Numbered from the stretch's first letter, positions 38,643-48,562 are shown. The stretch: 64,000 bases of DNA from Demequina sediminis (GCF_030296675.1 NZ_AP027736.1:2418001-2482000); one strand, 5' to 3'. Notes: a model not told the origin generated them from the letters alone. A program made the numbers and translations.

Positions 38643-41180
38643 CTACCCGTCGGCGGCGATCGCCTGCAGGATGTCCATCTTGGACGCCCGGCGCGCAGGC
38701 CACAGCGCGGCGAGCACGCCCGCGAGCGCGGCCCCCACGGTGTAGACCGCGAGCCAGCCCCACGGCACGGCGACCGTCGAGAACCCGAAGTCCTCAAGCG
38801 CAAGCACCAGGGCCGCGCCGAGTCCCACGCCAAGGATCATGCCGAGGATGGTGCCGAAGATCGCCATCACCATCGACTCGATCGTGATCATGCGGCGAAT
38901 CGACGTGCGCCGCACACCCACGGCGCGCAGGAGCCCGATCTCCCTGGTGCGCTCGGTCACCGAGAGCAGCAGGGTGTTGGCGACACCCAGGATCGCGATG
39001 ATGAGCGCCGCGCCCAGCATGGCCGAGATCACGCCCAGCAGCAGGTCGATGAACTGGTTCGCGAACTGCTCGAGCTCGCTCGGTGACTGGAGAGCCAGGA
39101 GCGGGTACTCCTCGCCAAGGGCGGCGATCAGCTGCTCTTGAGCCTCCGCAGCGTCGACGCCGTCCTCGAGCACGACCCAGGCCTGGAAGACCTCGGTATC
39201 GCCGAGCAGCTCGGCTCCGGTCTCCTGGTCGACCCAGAGGTTGGCGTCGCCCTCGTTAAGGTACAGCCCCGTGACCGTGAGGGTCACGCTGCCCTCCGCG
39301 CCCTCGAGAGTGATCTGGTCGCCCACGTCGACACCCAGCTCCTGGATCACGGGGTCGATGAAGACGCCGCCGTCCATCGCGTCGAAGGCGGGGTCGTTGT
39401 TGTAGTCGAACGCGAGATCGGCGGTCTCGGGCTGGATGACGGCCACCGACCTCGACACCCCGTCGACGTCCGCCTCGCCCACGCCGAGAGTGCTGACGAA
39501 GTCCACGCCGGTCTCCGCGTCGAGGAGCTCGATCGCGCCCTGCGGGAGCGCTCCGCCCTGCGAGTCGAGGACGAAGAAGTCGGCGCTGGTGCCCTGGAAC
39601 TGCTCGGTCACCACCGCTTTGAGTGACTCGGTGAACGTCGCGACGAGCGCGAGCAACATCACGCCGATCATCAGCGCGGCCGCCGTGTTGGCGCTGCGCC
39701 GTGGCTCACGGCGGATGTTGTTGGCCGCGAGCTTGCCGTCGACGCGGAAGAGCCTGGTCAGCATGGACTTGAGCCCGAACGCGAGCGGCACGAGCACCTG
39801 AGCCGCGAGCAGCGTGACGCCGATCACGAGGAGCATCGCGCCCGCACCCACGTAGATGTAGGGACGCTCGAGGCCCATGTACAGGCCCACGACGATCGAC
39901 AGCACACCCAGCAGCGCGATTGCGCCGCCCACGATGTTGCGCAGCCGCAGCGGCTTCTTCGACTCGGTCGCGGACTCGCGCAGCGCCTCCATCGGGGAGA
40001 TGGTCGACGCATGGATCGCTGGCACGAGCGCCGAGACGACCGTCACGAGCGAACCGAGGACGTAGCTCCATACGACGGCGTCGAGCGGCAGAGTGACCGT
40101 GCCGAAGAGATCGCCCGAGAACGTCTCGACCAACGCGGAAAGGCCGAGCGCGCCCAGGTAGCCCAACACCAATCCGATTGTCGAGGCGACCGCGGCCACC
40201 ACGAGCGCCTCGAGCAGGATCATGGTGCGCAGTTGGCGACCCGTGACGCCGATCGCGCGCAGCAGCCCGAACTCCCTCGTGCGCTGCGTCACGATGATGC
40301 GGAACGTGTTGACGATGATGTACGAGCCGACGAACAGCGCGATGAGCGCGAACGCGATCGCGAAGATGTCGATGTACTGGAGGAGCTCGTCGAGCTGCTC
40401 GGCCTGCTCGGCCGCCTTGGCTTCGCCGGTGATCGCGCGCGTGCCGTCGGGGATGACCTCGCTGATCGCGCTCGCGACGGCCTCCTTGTCGGCCCCCTCC
40501 GCGGTGATGACGGCGATCTGCTGGAAGCCATCCATGCCGGACAGCTCGATCGCGGCGGCCTCGGTCATGTAGCCGAGCGTCGCGCCCTGCAGCGAGTTGG
40601 ACTCGCCGAAGCGCACGAGGCCAACGAGCTCGAACTCCGTGACGCCCGACTCGGTCGCGACCATGACGTCGTCGCCGATCTCGTAACCCAGCCGGGGAGC
40701 AGCGTCGAGGTCGAGCACGATCTCGTCGTCGGCCGCGGGGCCCTCGCCCTCGACGAGCTCGGACAGGTCAATGCGCGGCTCTCCCACCCAGTTGAAGAGC
40801 TGGCTGGGGGCGCCGCCGCCGCCGGTCAGGTCGCCGGTCGGCTCGAAGTCGGCGGGGAGGACGGACCCCATGACCTGGATGCCGCCCTCGGCGCGCTCGA
40901 CGCCGTCGACGCCGCGCACGGAGTCAAGGTCGTCGAACGAGAACACGGCCTCGCCGGCCGCGAAGGGGTCTTCACCCTCGGAAGAGGCGTCGGGCGCGGG
41001 CTCGACGATCACGTCGGTCGACGCGTAGATCTCCTCGAACAGCTTGGTGAAGCCGCTCGACAGCGCGTTGGTGAGGGTAAACGTGGTCGCGGCGAGCGCG
41101 ACTCCGAGCGCCACCGCGATCGCGGTGAGCACCAACCTCTTGGGGTTGTGCTTGACGGACTTGACTGCGAGGCGGAACAT
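38643..41180 (-). CDS. FtsX/MacB-family ABC transporter permease, two-domain
   Basis: 845 residues. An N-terminal helix, an extracytoplasmic domain (about 50-270), three helices, and then a second full FtsX unit with its own extracytoplasmic domain and three helices. Duplicated motifs TREFGLLRAIGVTGRQL and TREIGLLRAVGVRRTSI mark the coupling loops. Gram-positive mechanotransmission or peptide-efflux type, likely working in lipoprotein or antimicrobial peptide handling. Coupled to its ATPase by TGATG. Confidence 0.9.
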   Translation of the reverse strand: MFRLAVKSVKHNPKRLVLTAIAVALGVALAATTFTLTNALSSGFTKLFEEIYASTDVIVEPAPDASSEGEDPFAAGEAVFSFDDLDSVRGVDGVERAEGGIQVMGSVLPADFEPTGDLTGGGGAPSQLFNWVGEPRIDLSELVEGEGPAADDEIVLDLDAAPRLGYEIGDDVMVATESGVTEFELVGLVRFGESNSLQGATLGYMTEAAAIELSGMDGFQQIAVITAEGADKEAVASAISEVIPDGTRAITGEAKAAEQAEQLDELLQYIDIFAIAFALIALFVGSYIIVNTFRIIVTQRTREFGLLRAIGVTGRQLRTMILLEALVVAAVASTIGLVLGYLGALGLSALVETFSGDLFGTVTLPLDAVVWSYVLGSLVTVVSALVPAIHASTISPMEALRESATESKKPLRLRNIVGGAIALLGVLSIVVGLYMGLERPYIYVGAGAMLLVIGVTLLAAQVLVPLAFGLKSMLTRLFRVDGKLAANNIRREPRRSANTAAALMIGVMLLALVATFTESLKAVVTEQFQGTSADFFVLDSQGGALPQGAIELLDAETGVDFVSTLGVGEADVDGVSRSVAVIQPETADLAFDYNNDPAFDAMDGGVFIDPVIQELGVDVGDQITLEGAEGSVTLTVTGLYLNEGDANLWVDQETGAELLGDTEVFQAWVVLEDGVDAAEAQEQLIAALGEEYPLLALQSPSELEQFANQFIDLLLGVISAMLGAALIIAILGVANTLLLSVTERTREIGLLRAVGVRRTSIRRMITIESMVMAIFGTILGMILGVGLGAALVLALEDFGFSTVAVPWGWLAVYTVGAALAGVLAALWPARRASKMDILQAIAADG

Positions 41181-41917
41181 CAGTGCCCCATCTGCTTCAT
41201 GCGGTCGAGCACGCGCTCCGCGGTGGGCTCGCGCATCTCGTCGACGATGTGACCGTCCTCGAGGAAGAGGATGCGGTCCGCGTACGAGGCCGCGGTCGGG
41301 TCGTGCGTCACCATGACGATGGTCTGGTGGAACTCCTTGACCGCGCGGCGCATGAAGCCCAGCAGCTCGGCTCCCGAGCGCGAGTCGAGGTTGCCCGACG
41401 GCTCGTCCGCGAAGATCAGCTCGGGGCGGGACACGAGCGCGCGCGCGACCGCGACGCGCTGCTGCTGTCCGCCCGAGAGCTCGGCGGGCAGGTGAGTGAG
41501 ACGGTCGCCCAGGCCCAGCACGGCGATGATCTGGCCGAACCAGTCGGCATCCAGGTCGCGTCCCGCGATGTCGAGCGGCAGCGTGATGTTTTCCTTCGCG
41601 GTGAGCGAGGGGATGAGGTTGAAGGACTGGAAGACGAAGCCGATCTTCTCGCGGCGCACCTGGGTGATCTTGTCCTCGGACAGGCCGGTGATGACGGTCT
41701 CGCCGATCGACGACACGCCCGCGGTGAGGCGGTCGAGGCCCGCGAGCGTGTGCAACAGCGTCGACTTGCCGGAGCCGGACGGTCCCATGATCGCGGTGAA
41801 CTCGGCGGCGGCGATGTCGACGTCAATCCCGTCGAGCGCCCGCACGGCCATGTCGCCGGTGCCGTAGTCCTTGGTGCCGCCGCGCATCGACGCGGCCAGC
41901 GTGACAGTTGAGGTCAT
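41180..41917 (-). CDS. MacB/LolD-type ABC transporter ATPase
   Basis: 245 residues: Walker A GPSGSGKST, signature LSGGQQQRVAVARALV, Walker B LIFADEPSGNLDS, H-loop VMVTHD. Partner of the FtsX-type permease just downstream. The start is fixed at ATG 41917 (MTSTVTL); a long open frame extending upstream through the two-component genes is artificial. Confidence 0.93.
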   Translation of the reverse strand: MTSTVTLAASMRGGTKDYGTGDMAVRALDGIDVDIAAAEFTAIMGPSGSGKSTLLHTLAGLDRLTAGVSSIGETVITGLSEDKITQVRREKIGFVFQSFNLIPSLTAKENITLPLDIAGRDLDADWFGQIIAVLGLGDRLTHLPAELSGGQQQRVAVARALVSRPELIFADEPSGNLDSRSGAELLGFMRRAVKEFHQTIVMVTHDPTAASYADRILFLEDGHIVDEMREPTAERVLDRMKQMGH

Positions 41918-42060
41918 GGGAAGGCCCTTCTTCGTAGTGAGATGGCGCCTTCGCTTGCCGGCGCCGTGAACCGATGACCGCCCCAGTCTGGCGGCGGGCC
42001 CGCGGCCCCGGCATCGGCCGCACGGACGGTTCTCGCGCGTCCGCCTCAGGGATGACCCCG

Positions 42061-42729
42061 TCAGGCGCGCGGCACCACGATCCCCGAGTCGTACGCCTCG
42101 ACAACGGCCTGCACGCGGTCGCGCACGCCCAGCTTGGTGAGGATGTGGCTCACGTGAGTCTTCACCGTCGTGCTCGAGACGTAGAGCTGCGACGCGATCT
42201 CCTGGTTCGACAGGCCGCGGGCCATGAGCCGCAGCACCTCGACCTCGCGGTCGGACAGGTCGCCGATCGCCTCGGCGCTCGGCACGTGGTCCTCGTCCCT
42301 CAGCGGCGCGGTGCGCGCGAACTGCTCGATCACGCGTCGCGTCACCTCGGGCGCGAGCAGCGCCTCGCCCGCCGCGACGACGCGCACCGCGGCGACCAGC
42401 GCGTCGCCCTCGACGCTCTTGAGCAGGAATCCCGACGCCCCCGCGCGCAGCGCCTCGTACACGTACTCGTCGTCGTCGAACGTCGTGAGGATGACGATGC
42501 GCGAATCGGGGTGAGCAGCCAGCACCTCGCGGGTCGCGGTGAGGCCGTCCATGCCCGGCATGCGCACGTCCATGAGGACCACGTCGGGGGAGTGGGCCGC
42601 GACGATGCGCGCCGCCTCGGTCCCCGACGTCGCCTCCGCGACCACGGAGATGTCCCCCTCGGACTCGAGGATCATGCGCAGGCCCACCCGCACCATCGCC
42701 TGATCGTCGACCAACGCGACCCGAATCAT
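42061..42729 (-). CDS. NarL/LuxR-family response regulator
   Basis: 222 residues. Receiver domain with acidic pair DD (8-9), phosphoacceptor D54 in VVLMDVRMPG, and switch Lys in FLLKSVEG. C-terminal LuxR helix-turn-helix LSDREVEVLRLMARGLSNQEIASQLYVSSTTVKTHVS-type. The ATG overlaps the end of the kinase gene. Probably activates the flanking ABC genes when signalled. Confidence 0.94.
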   Translation of the reverse strand: MIRVALVDDQAMVRVGLRMILESEGDISVVAEATSGTEAARIVAAHSPDVVLMDVRMPGMDGLTATREVLAAHPDSRIVILTTFDDDEYVYEALRAGASGFLLKSVEGDALVAAVRVVAAGEALLAPEVTRRVIEQFARTAPLRDEDHVPSAEAIGDLSDREVEVLRLMARGLSNQEIASQLYVSSTTVKTHVSHILTKLGVRDRVQAVVEAYDSGIVVPRA

Positions 42730-43960
42730 CGTCCACCCTCCGCCGTGCGCGCGCGCGCGCCACCACCTGGTCGTCACCCGAGGGCAGCACCGCGCGCACG
42801 CGGAAGCCGCCGCCCTTGCGGGGACCGTACTCGAGGATCCCGCCGAGCGCGTGCACCCGCTCCGCCATGCCGCGCAGGCCGTGGCCCCCACTCGTGCGCG
42901 CCGCGTCGGAGATCACGCCGCGGCCGTCGTCCTCGACGACGACCGTCACGCGGTGCGGCTGACGCTCGACGCGCACCATGGCGCGCGCGCCGGGGCCCGC
43001 GTGCTTCATCGCATTGGTGAGCGCCTCCTGCACCACGCGATACGCGCTGAGTTCGACCCCGGCGGGCACGTGTGACGTACCCGAGATGCTGAGGTCGACG
43101 GGCAGGCCGGCGTCCTCGACCTGCTGGGCGAGCGCGGGAATCGCGGCGAGTGCGGGCATCGGCTCGAGGTCGATCACGGCGCGGTCACGCTCCGCGGTGT
43201 CGACGGCGTCCTGCTCGGTGGCGCGGAGCACGCCGATCATGCGCTGCATCTCGACCAGACCCTTGCGGCCCGAAGCACTGATGGTGCCGAGCGCGTCGAG
43301 CACACGCTCGTCGGACTGCTTGGCCAGGCGACGCGCGCCCTCCGCCTGCAGCGTCATCACCGTGATCTCGTGCGCCACGACGTCGTGGAGCTCACGCGCG
43401 ATTCTCGCGCGCTCGGCCCGCACGGCATCGGCCGCGACGACCTGCTGCGCCTGCTCGCGCCGCGCGTGCTCGAGCTCGAGCTCGGTGAGCCGCTGTCGCC
43501 TGCGGAAGTCGACGAATCCGATCATGAGCGGCACCACCACGGCGAGCGTCACCGCGATGAGCGACGTCCACTGCACGAAGTCGGTGAGGAACAGCCCCGC
43601 CGTGGTCCACAGCAGCATCACGAGCCCGACCGCGAGGCCGTGCGTGAGCGCCGCGCGGCGCGGCGTGTAGGCCGCCAGTCCGTACAGCGCGACGTAGATC
43701 GCGAACATCGCGGAGGTGTCGGGGTAGCCCATCCCGACCGCGATGATCCACGGCACCAGCACGGCCCACACGACGATCCGCGGGTACACCTGTCGCCACG
43801 CGAGGGTGACCTGCGCGACCAGGAGCACCACGCCGAATGCGTCGTAGGGCCGCGTGCGGTCGAGGATGAACTCCGCCGACTGATCGACCCCGATCAGCGC
43901 GAGGACCAGCAGCGCCGCCGCGATCGCGATGTCCCACCAGCGGGGTGCCTTGACGTCCAT
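42726..43960 (-). CDS. Sensor histidine kinase, HisKA_3 (DesK/LiaS-like), frameshifted near the 3' end
   Basis: About 410 residues. Four or five N-terminal helices, then HisKA_3 with phospho-acceptor H192 in ARIARELHDVVAHE, and an ATPase domain with VVVEDDGRG and GGHGLRGMAERV. The frame lacks a proper stop: it passes a 14-nt alternating GC tract (42747-42760) and runs through the regulator gene. Removing 2 nt or adding 1 nt in the tract ends the protein at TGA 42728-42726 (VARARTAEGGR), overlapping the regulator ATG, which is the usual arrangement. Confidence 0.87.
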
Positions 43961-44018
43961 CCGCCCAGGGTAGGGCGGTCGGCCCGTCCGCGGCATCGGC
44001 CGCAGGGACGATGCCCCG

Positions 44019-44867
44019 CTAGTGGTCGTCGTGCCGCATCCAGCGGAACGTGCGGATCGCGAGGAACAGTCCGACGATCACCCACAGCGTCAGCACGATT
44101 GCCGTCGCGGGGTGCTCCCACGAGCCGCGTGCCTCTGCCATCGCGAAGTCCTCGGGCAGGAACACCGAGCGCATCCCCTGCGCGAGCCACTTGAGCGGGA
44201 AGATCTCCGCAAAGCGCTGGAGGAAGACCGGTAGCTGCGTGTAGACCAGGAACACTCCGGACGTGAACTGGAGCACGAGCACGATCGGCGTGACGATCGC
44301 GGAGCCGGCCTTCGCGTTGCGCAGCAGCGAGGACATCGCGAAGCCCAGGGTGGTCGACGCCGCCGTACCCAGCAGGAACACCCACGTGAACGTCCACCAG
44401 CGGCCCGCATCCGTGGGTAGCGCGACGTCGTAGATCGCGACTCCCAGAGCGATCAAGACCGCGATCTGGATGATCGACACCACCAGCACCTGCGCGATGC
44501 GCGCGGCGAAGAACGACGTCGTCGGCAGCGGCGAGGCGTAGATGCGCTTGAGCACGTCCTCGTCGCGGTCGATCGCGATCGACATCGCGAGCGACTGGAA
44601 GCCCGTGTTGGCGATTCCAGTCGCGATCATGCCCGGCAGGAAGTACTGCGCGAACGTGACGTCGGTGGGCTCGAGCACCTGGCCGCCGAACACGGACCCG
44701 AACAGAAGCAGGAAGAGCATCGGGAACGCGAAGATGAAGATCATCTGTTCGCGGCTGCGCACGAACTCCTTGACCTCGACCACGAAGCGATTGTGGGTCA
44801 TCGACATCCACGTGGGTGTAGGCCGGGTGTCGGGGGTGCGGGGGGACGATGCCGTGGTCGCGGTCAT
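44019..44867 (-). CDS. ABC-2 type transporter permease
   Basis: 282 residues, six helices (FIFAFPMLFLLLFGSVFGG first), with the ABC-2 motif around SPLPTTSFFAARI and a C-terminal FPLKWLAQGMRSVFLPEDF. DrrB-like drug or lipid exporter subunit. The start overlaps the ATPase stop (ATGA). The first residues contain a copy of the GGACGATGCC motif. Confidence 0.9.
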   Translation of the reverse strand: MTATTASSPRTPDTRPTPTWMSMTHNRFVVEVKEFVRSREQMIFIFAFPMLFLLLFGSVFGGQVLEPTDVTFAQYFLPGMIATGIANTGFQSLAMSIAIDRDEDVLKRIYASPLPTTSFFAARIAQVLVVSIIQIAVLIALGVAIYDVALPTDAGRWWTFTWVFLLGTAASTTLGFAMSSLLRNAKAGSAIVTPIVLVLQFTSGVFLVYTQLPVFLQRFAEIFPLKWLAQGMRSVFLPEDFAMAEARGSWEHPATAIVLTLWVIVGLFLAIRTFRWMRHDDH

Positions 44868-45769
44868 GACCGGCCTCCTTCGGTGGTGGCGGGCTGGGCG
44901 GCTGCCGCCGCGGCGTCCTCGGCCGCGCTCGCGGCCTCGCCGATCAGCGTGAGGTAGACGTCCTCGAGCGAGGGGTGCACCACCTGGAGGCCGTCCACCT
45001 CGCCCTCGGTGCGCGCGAGCAGCTCGCGCAGCAGCGCGGTCGGCGTCGCGGTCTCGACCGCGCGCGACTCGCCGTTCTCGACCCAGCTCACCCTGGCATC
45101 GTTCGCGCGCGCCCGCAGCCCGGACGGGGTGTCGAGGGCCACGAGGCGCCCCGCGGCGATGATGCCGATCCGGTCCGCGAGGTAGTCGGCCTCGTCGAGG
45201 TAGTGCGTGGTGAGGACCACCGTGGTGCCGTCACCTCGCAGCGCCTCGATGAGTCGCCAGAAGGACCTACGGGCCTCGGGATCGAAGCCCGTGGTGGGCT
45301 CGTCGAGGAAGACCAGCTCGGGGCGGCCGATCACGGCGAGCGCGACGTCGAGCCGGCGGCGCTGGCCGCCCGAGAGGGTCTGCGGCTTGGCGCTCGCCTT
45401 CTCGGTCAGCCCCACGGCGTCGAGGGTCTCGTCGACGTCCCGCGGGTGAGGGTAGTAGCGGGAGGCGTGAACGAGCGCCTCGCGGGCCGTGAGGGCCGAG
45501 TTGTCCGAGGTGGTCTGCAGCATGATGCCCACGCGGGCGCGCCAGTGCTTGTCCGCGTGCTGCGGGTCCTCACCCAGCACGCTCACCTCGCCGGCGGTGC
45601 GCTTGCGGAAGCCCTCGAGGATCTCGACGGTCGTGGACTTGCCTGCCCCGTTGGGGCCCAGCAGGGCGAAGACCTCGCCCGCCGCGATGTCGAGGTCGAC
45701 GCCGTCGACGGCGTGCAGGTCTCCGTAGTGCTTGCGCAGTCCCCTGAGGGAGATGGCGGATGCGGTCAT
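44864..45769 (-). CDS. ABC-2 type transporter ATPase
   Basis: 301 residues: Walker A GPNGAGKST, signature LSGGQRRRLDVA, Walker B LVFLDEPTTGFD, H-loop LTTHYLDEADYLADR, then a C-terminal extension with VHPSLEDVYLTL typical of DrrA-like exporters. First gene of the run continuing through the permease and two-component genes. The ATG at 45769 is preferred over an upstream extension crossing a terminator. Confidence 0.92.
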   Translation of the reverse strand: MTASAISLRGLRKHYGDLHAVDGVDLDIAAGEVFALLGPNGAGKSTTVEILEGFRKRTAGEVSVLGEDPQHADKHWRARVGIMLQTTSDNSALTAREALVHASRYYPHPRDVDETLDAVGLTEKASAKPQTLSGGQRRRLDVALAVIGRPELVFLDEPTTGFDPEARRSFWRLIEALRGDGTTVVLTTHYLDEADYLADRIGIIAAGRLVALDTPSGLRARANDARVSWVENGESRAVETATPTALLRELLARTEGEVDGLQVVHPSLEDVYLTLIGEAASAAEDAAAAAAQPATTEGGRS

Positions 45770-45823
45770 GGCTTGGAGCCTAGGCCAGCCGCCCGCGCGG
45801 GTGCCTCCGTCGCGCGGACGAAA

Positions 45824-45855
45824 GTGGGGCATCGTCCCAGCGGACGATGCCCCAC
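45824..45855. terminator. Bidirectional terminator-like hairpin with inverted GGACGATGCC
   Basis: Perfect 14-bp stem GTGGGGCATCGTCC/GGACGATGCCCCAC with a 4-nt loop. It lies after aspC (minus) and upstream of the ABC-2 ATPase start, so it ends aspC transcripts. Confidence 0.8.
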
Positions 45856-45872
45856 CCTCGGCGTACGAGGCG

Positions 45873-47083
45873 CTACTCGGAGAGCAGGCGCTGGATGCGA
45901 CCCACACCCTCGGCGAGGTCGTCGTCGCCCAGCGCGTAGCTGAGGCGCATGAAGCCGGATGGGCCGAACGCCTCACCGGGCACCACCGCGACCTCGGCCT
46001 CCTCGAGGATGACGGTCGCGAGGTCGGCACTCGTGGCGATCTCGCGACCCCGGATGGTGCGACCCAGCAGGCCCTCGACGCTCGGGTACGCGTAGAACGC
46101 CCCCGTGGGGGTGGGGCACACGATGCCGTCGATCTCGCGCAGCATGTCGACCATGGTGCGGCGGCGGCGGTCGAAGGCCTCTCTCATCTCGTGAACGGCC
46201 TCGAGGCCGCCCTCGAGCGCGGCGATCGCGGCGCGCTGCGACACGTTCGCGACGTTGCTCGTGAGGTGGCTCTGGAAGTTGGCGGCGGCCTTGGTGACGT
46301 CCGCGGGGGCGATCATCCATCCCACGCGCCAGCCGGTCATCGCGTAGGTCTTCGCGACGCCGTTGACCACGATGCACTGGTCGGCGAGCTCGGGCACCGC
46401 GCGGACGATCGGCGTGAAGACCGCGTCGTCGTAGACCAGGTGCTCGTAGATCTCGTCCGTGATCACCCAGATGCCGTGCTCGACGGCCCACTCGCCGATC
46501 GCCCTGGTCTGGGCGGGGGAGTAGACGGCTCCCGTGGGGTTCGAGGGGAGCAGAACAGCAGCGCCTTGGTCTTGTCCGTGCGCGCGGCCTCGAGCTGCTC
46601 GACCGTGACCAGGTAGTCCTGGTCGGCGCCGGCGAAGACCTCGACGGGCGTGCCTCCCGCGAGCGCGATCGCCTCGGGGTAGGTGGTCCAGTACGGCGCG
46701 GGCAGCAGGACCTCGTCGCCCGGGTCGACGATCGAGGCGAAGGCCTGGAACACGGCCTGCTTGCCGCCGTTGGTGACGATCACCTGGGCGGGGTCGATCT
46801 CGTAGCCCGAGTCCCGCATCGTCTTGGCGGCGATCGCCTGCTTGAGCTCCGGCAGGCCCGTCGCGGGGGTGTAGCGATGGTTCTTCGGGTCCTGCGCGGC
46901 GGCGACCGCGGCCTCGACAATGAAGTCGGGCGTGGGGAAGTCGGGCTCACCTGCGCCGAACCCGATGACGGGACGGCCGGCGGCCTTGAGCGCCTTCGCC
47001 TTCGAGTCGACGGCGAGGGTGGCGGACGGCGCGATGGCGCCGAGACGGGCGGAAACGCGGCGAGCAGGCTTCATGCGGGCCAT
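45873..47083 (-). CDS. aspC: Aspartate/aromatic-type class I aminotransferase (one frameshift)
   Basis: About 403 residues. N-half: [43 protein letters not shown]-half: [14 protein letters not shown] and the PLP lysine in [16 protein letters not shown]. One C is missing in the C4 run near 46545-46548; restoring it yields [16 protein letters not shown] joining the two halves. ATG 47083 or 47074. In actinobacteria this gene commonly precedes tRNA-Trp and secE, as here. Confidence 0.9.
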
Positions 47084-47191
47084 TCTTCCATCTTCGGTTC
47101 GGGTGTCGAGCCGGGGCGCGGGTGGGTCGTGCACCGTCGCGGTCCACCGGCCCCCTCAGCATGCCCCGCGCCGCCCCGTGCCGCCCGGCGC

Positions 47192-47216
47192 GCGGGCGAT
47201 CCTCGGGACCGCCCGC
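47192..47216. repeat. Intergenic GC hairpin upstream of aspC
   Basis: GCGGGCGATCC, loop TCG, GGACCGCCCGC with one mismatch, in the 312-bp gap between the divergent aspC and DUF559 genes (47084-47395). Related in sequence to 34855-34880. No promoter in the gap is obvious. Confidence 0.5.
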
Positions 47217-47395
47217 GATTCGGGCCGCCACGACCCAGGACGCGTACGGATCTCTGAACGGTGCGCAGGCGGGGTGCCCTCGCGTTGGCCTCCACGGCGC
47301 TGTGCCGATGTCCCCGGCCTCCGCACCACGCGTGCACGTCCACGATCGTGCGCCATGCGGAGGCGGGGCGCCACGCCGCGGATCACGGTGGGGCC

Positions 47396-48256
47396 ATGGA
47401 TCCGGTGCGGCTCGTGGAACTCAACGGGGGCGCGATGCGGCGAGCTGACGCGCTGCGATCACGCCTCACGCGTACGGCGCTCGACTCGGCCGTGCGCGAG
47501 GGCCGGCTGATGGTTCCGACCCGGGGCGTGGTGGCCGTGGCGACCGCCTCGCCGCGGGCCATCGTCGCGGCGACGGTGCGTGCGCGCCTCACGTGTGTCT
47601 CCGCGATCGCGGAGCAGGGCCTGCCGCTGTGGGGCCGGGTTTGCGACGTCCATGTCGCGACGGCGACCGGCGGACACGGCCCGAGAGAGAGGGATGGCCT
47701 GCGGGTGCACTTCGCGCGTGACTGCGGCCGCTCGCTTGCGCCGATGCCCCTCCCGACCGCGCTCGATCACGCGGGCCGATGCGTCGGGGACCGCGCCCAC
47801 CTCGTGATGCTCGACGCCGCGTTGCGCGCTGGCCTCGTCAAGGGCGCGGACCTGAGCGCCTGGACCGCGACGCCCGCCGCGCGCAGGGACTGGCTCCTCG
47901 CGCATTGCGATCCCCGTGCCGAGTCCGCGCAGGAGACCATTGCTCGAATTGAGCTTGTCGAGGCCGGGATACCCGTGGTGCCCCAGGTCTACGTCGACGG
48001 AGTGGGGCGGGTGGATCTCATGGTGGACGGCAGGCTCGCGCTCGAGGTCGACGGACGGCGCTATCACGATGGCGATGACGCCTTCACTCGCGATCGCAGG
48101 CGGGACAGGGTGGTGCTCACCCGAGGGGTACTTGCCGCTCGGTTCTCGGCGGCGGAGGTGGAGCATGCACGCAGGGGCGAGATCGCGCGGGCGGTGGTCG
48201 AGATTCTGGCGGCGCATAGTGGCGCGGCGAGGCCGTCCCGGACGGCTCATACTTGA
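47396..48256 (+). CDS. DUF559-domain protein with AbiEi-like N-terminal helix-turn-helix
   Basis: 286 residues. The N-terminus (MRRADALRSRLTRTALDSAVREGRL, then TRGVVAVAT) resembles the short DNA-binding domain seen in AbiEi-like proteins. The C-terminus is a Vsr/DUF559 nuclease-like fold: GRVDLMVDGRLALEVDGRRYH, with Asp and Glu in PD-(D/E)xK positions, then RDRVVLTRG. Such genes are abundant in actinobacteria; function unknown. Start ATG 47396 chosen for domain fit. Confidence 0.72.
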   Translation: MDPVRLVELNGGAMRRADALRSRLTRTALDSAVREGRLMVPTRGVVAVATASPRAIVAATVRARLTCVSAIAEQGLPLWGRVCDVHVATATGGHGPRERDGLRVHFARDCGRSLAPMPLPTALDHAGRCVGDRAHLVMLDAALRAGLVKGADLSAWTATPAARRDWLLAHCDPRAESAQETIARIELVEAGIPVVPQVYVDGVGRVDLMVDGRLALEVDGRRYHDGDDAFTRDRRRDRVVLTRGVLAARFSAAEVEHARRGEIARAVVEILAAHSGAARPSRTAHT

Positions 48257-48294
48257 GGCATGCGCCCGCGTTCCAGATGAGGAGCGCTCGGGGT

Positions 48295-48319
48295 GCGGGT
48301 CGATCCCAGGATCGCCCGT
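48295..48319 (+). terminator. Probable terminator of the DUF559 gene
   Basis: GCGGGTCGATCC, loop CA, GGATCGCCCGT: stem with one bulged T, sharing the CGATC/GATCG core of other terminators in this window. No U-run. Confidence 0.5.
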
Positions 48320-48489
48320 AGAGCGGTACGTGACGAGGTCCCCACGCGGCACACGCGAGCGGCGGTTCGACTCTCGGGACAAAAAGGCGTAGCATGGCAC
48401 GTCGGCGATTGACACACGTCAGGATGGTTCGCGCCCTGAGGGCGGACGATGCTGTGGTGGCAAGCGCCGACGGGGGTCACAACCCCCGA

Positions 48490-48562
48490 AGGGCAGTGGC
48501 GCAATTGGTAGCGCATCGGTCTCCAAAACCGACGGTTGTGGGTTCGAGTCCCGCCTGCCCTG
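48490..48562 (+). tRNA. tRNA-Trp (CCA)
   Basis: Acceptor AGGGCAG pairs with CTGCCCT (48555-48561), discriminator G. Anticodon loop CTCCAAA with CCA at 48523-48525. Sits 50 bp before secE, the conserved actinobacterial position. Confidence 0.97.

Noticed and set aside
41180-43996. Single 938-residue kinase-ATPase fusion protein
   Set aside because: The middle third is out-of-frame translation of the response regulator gene; it arises from loss of the kinase stop at the GC tract.
48409-48414. TTGACA as -35 of a tRNA-Trp/secE promoter
   Set aside because: No -10-like hexamer occurs 16-18 bp downstream, so the perfect -35 match is probably accidental.
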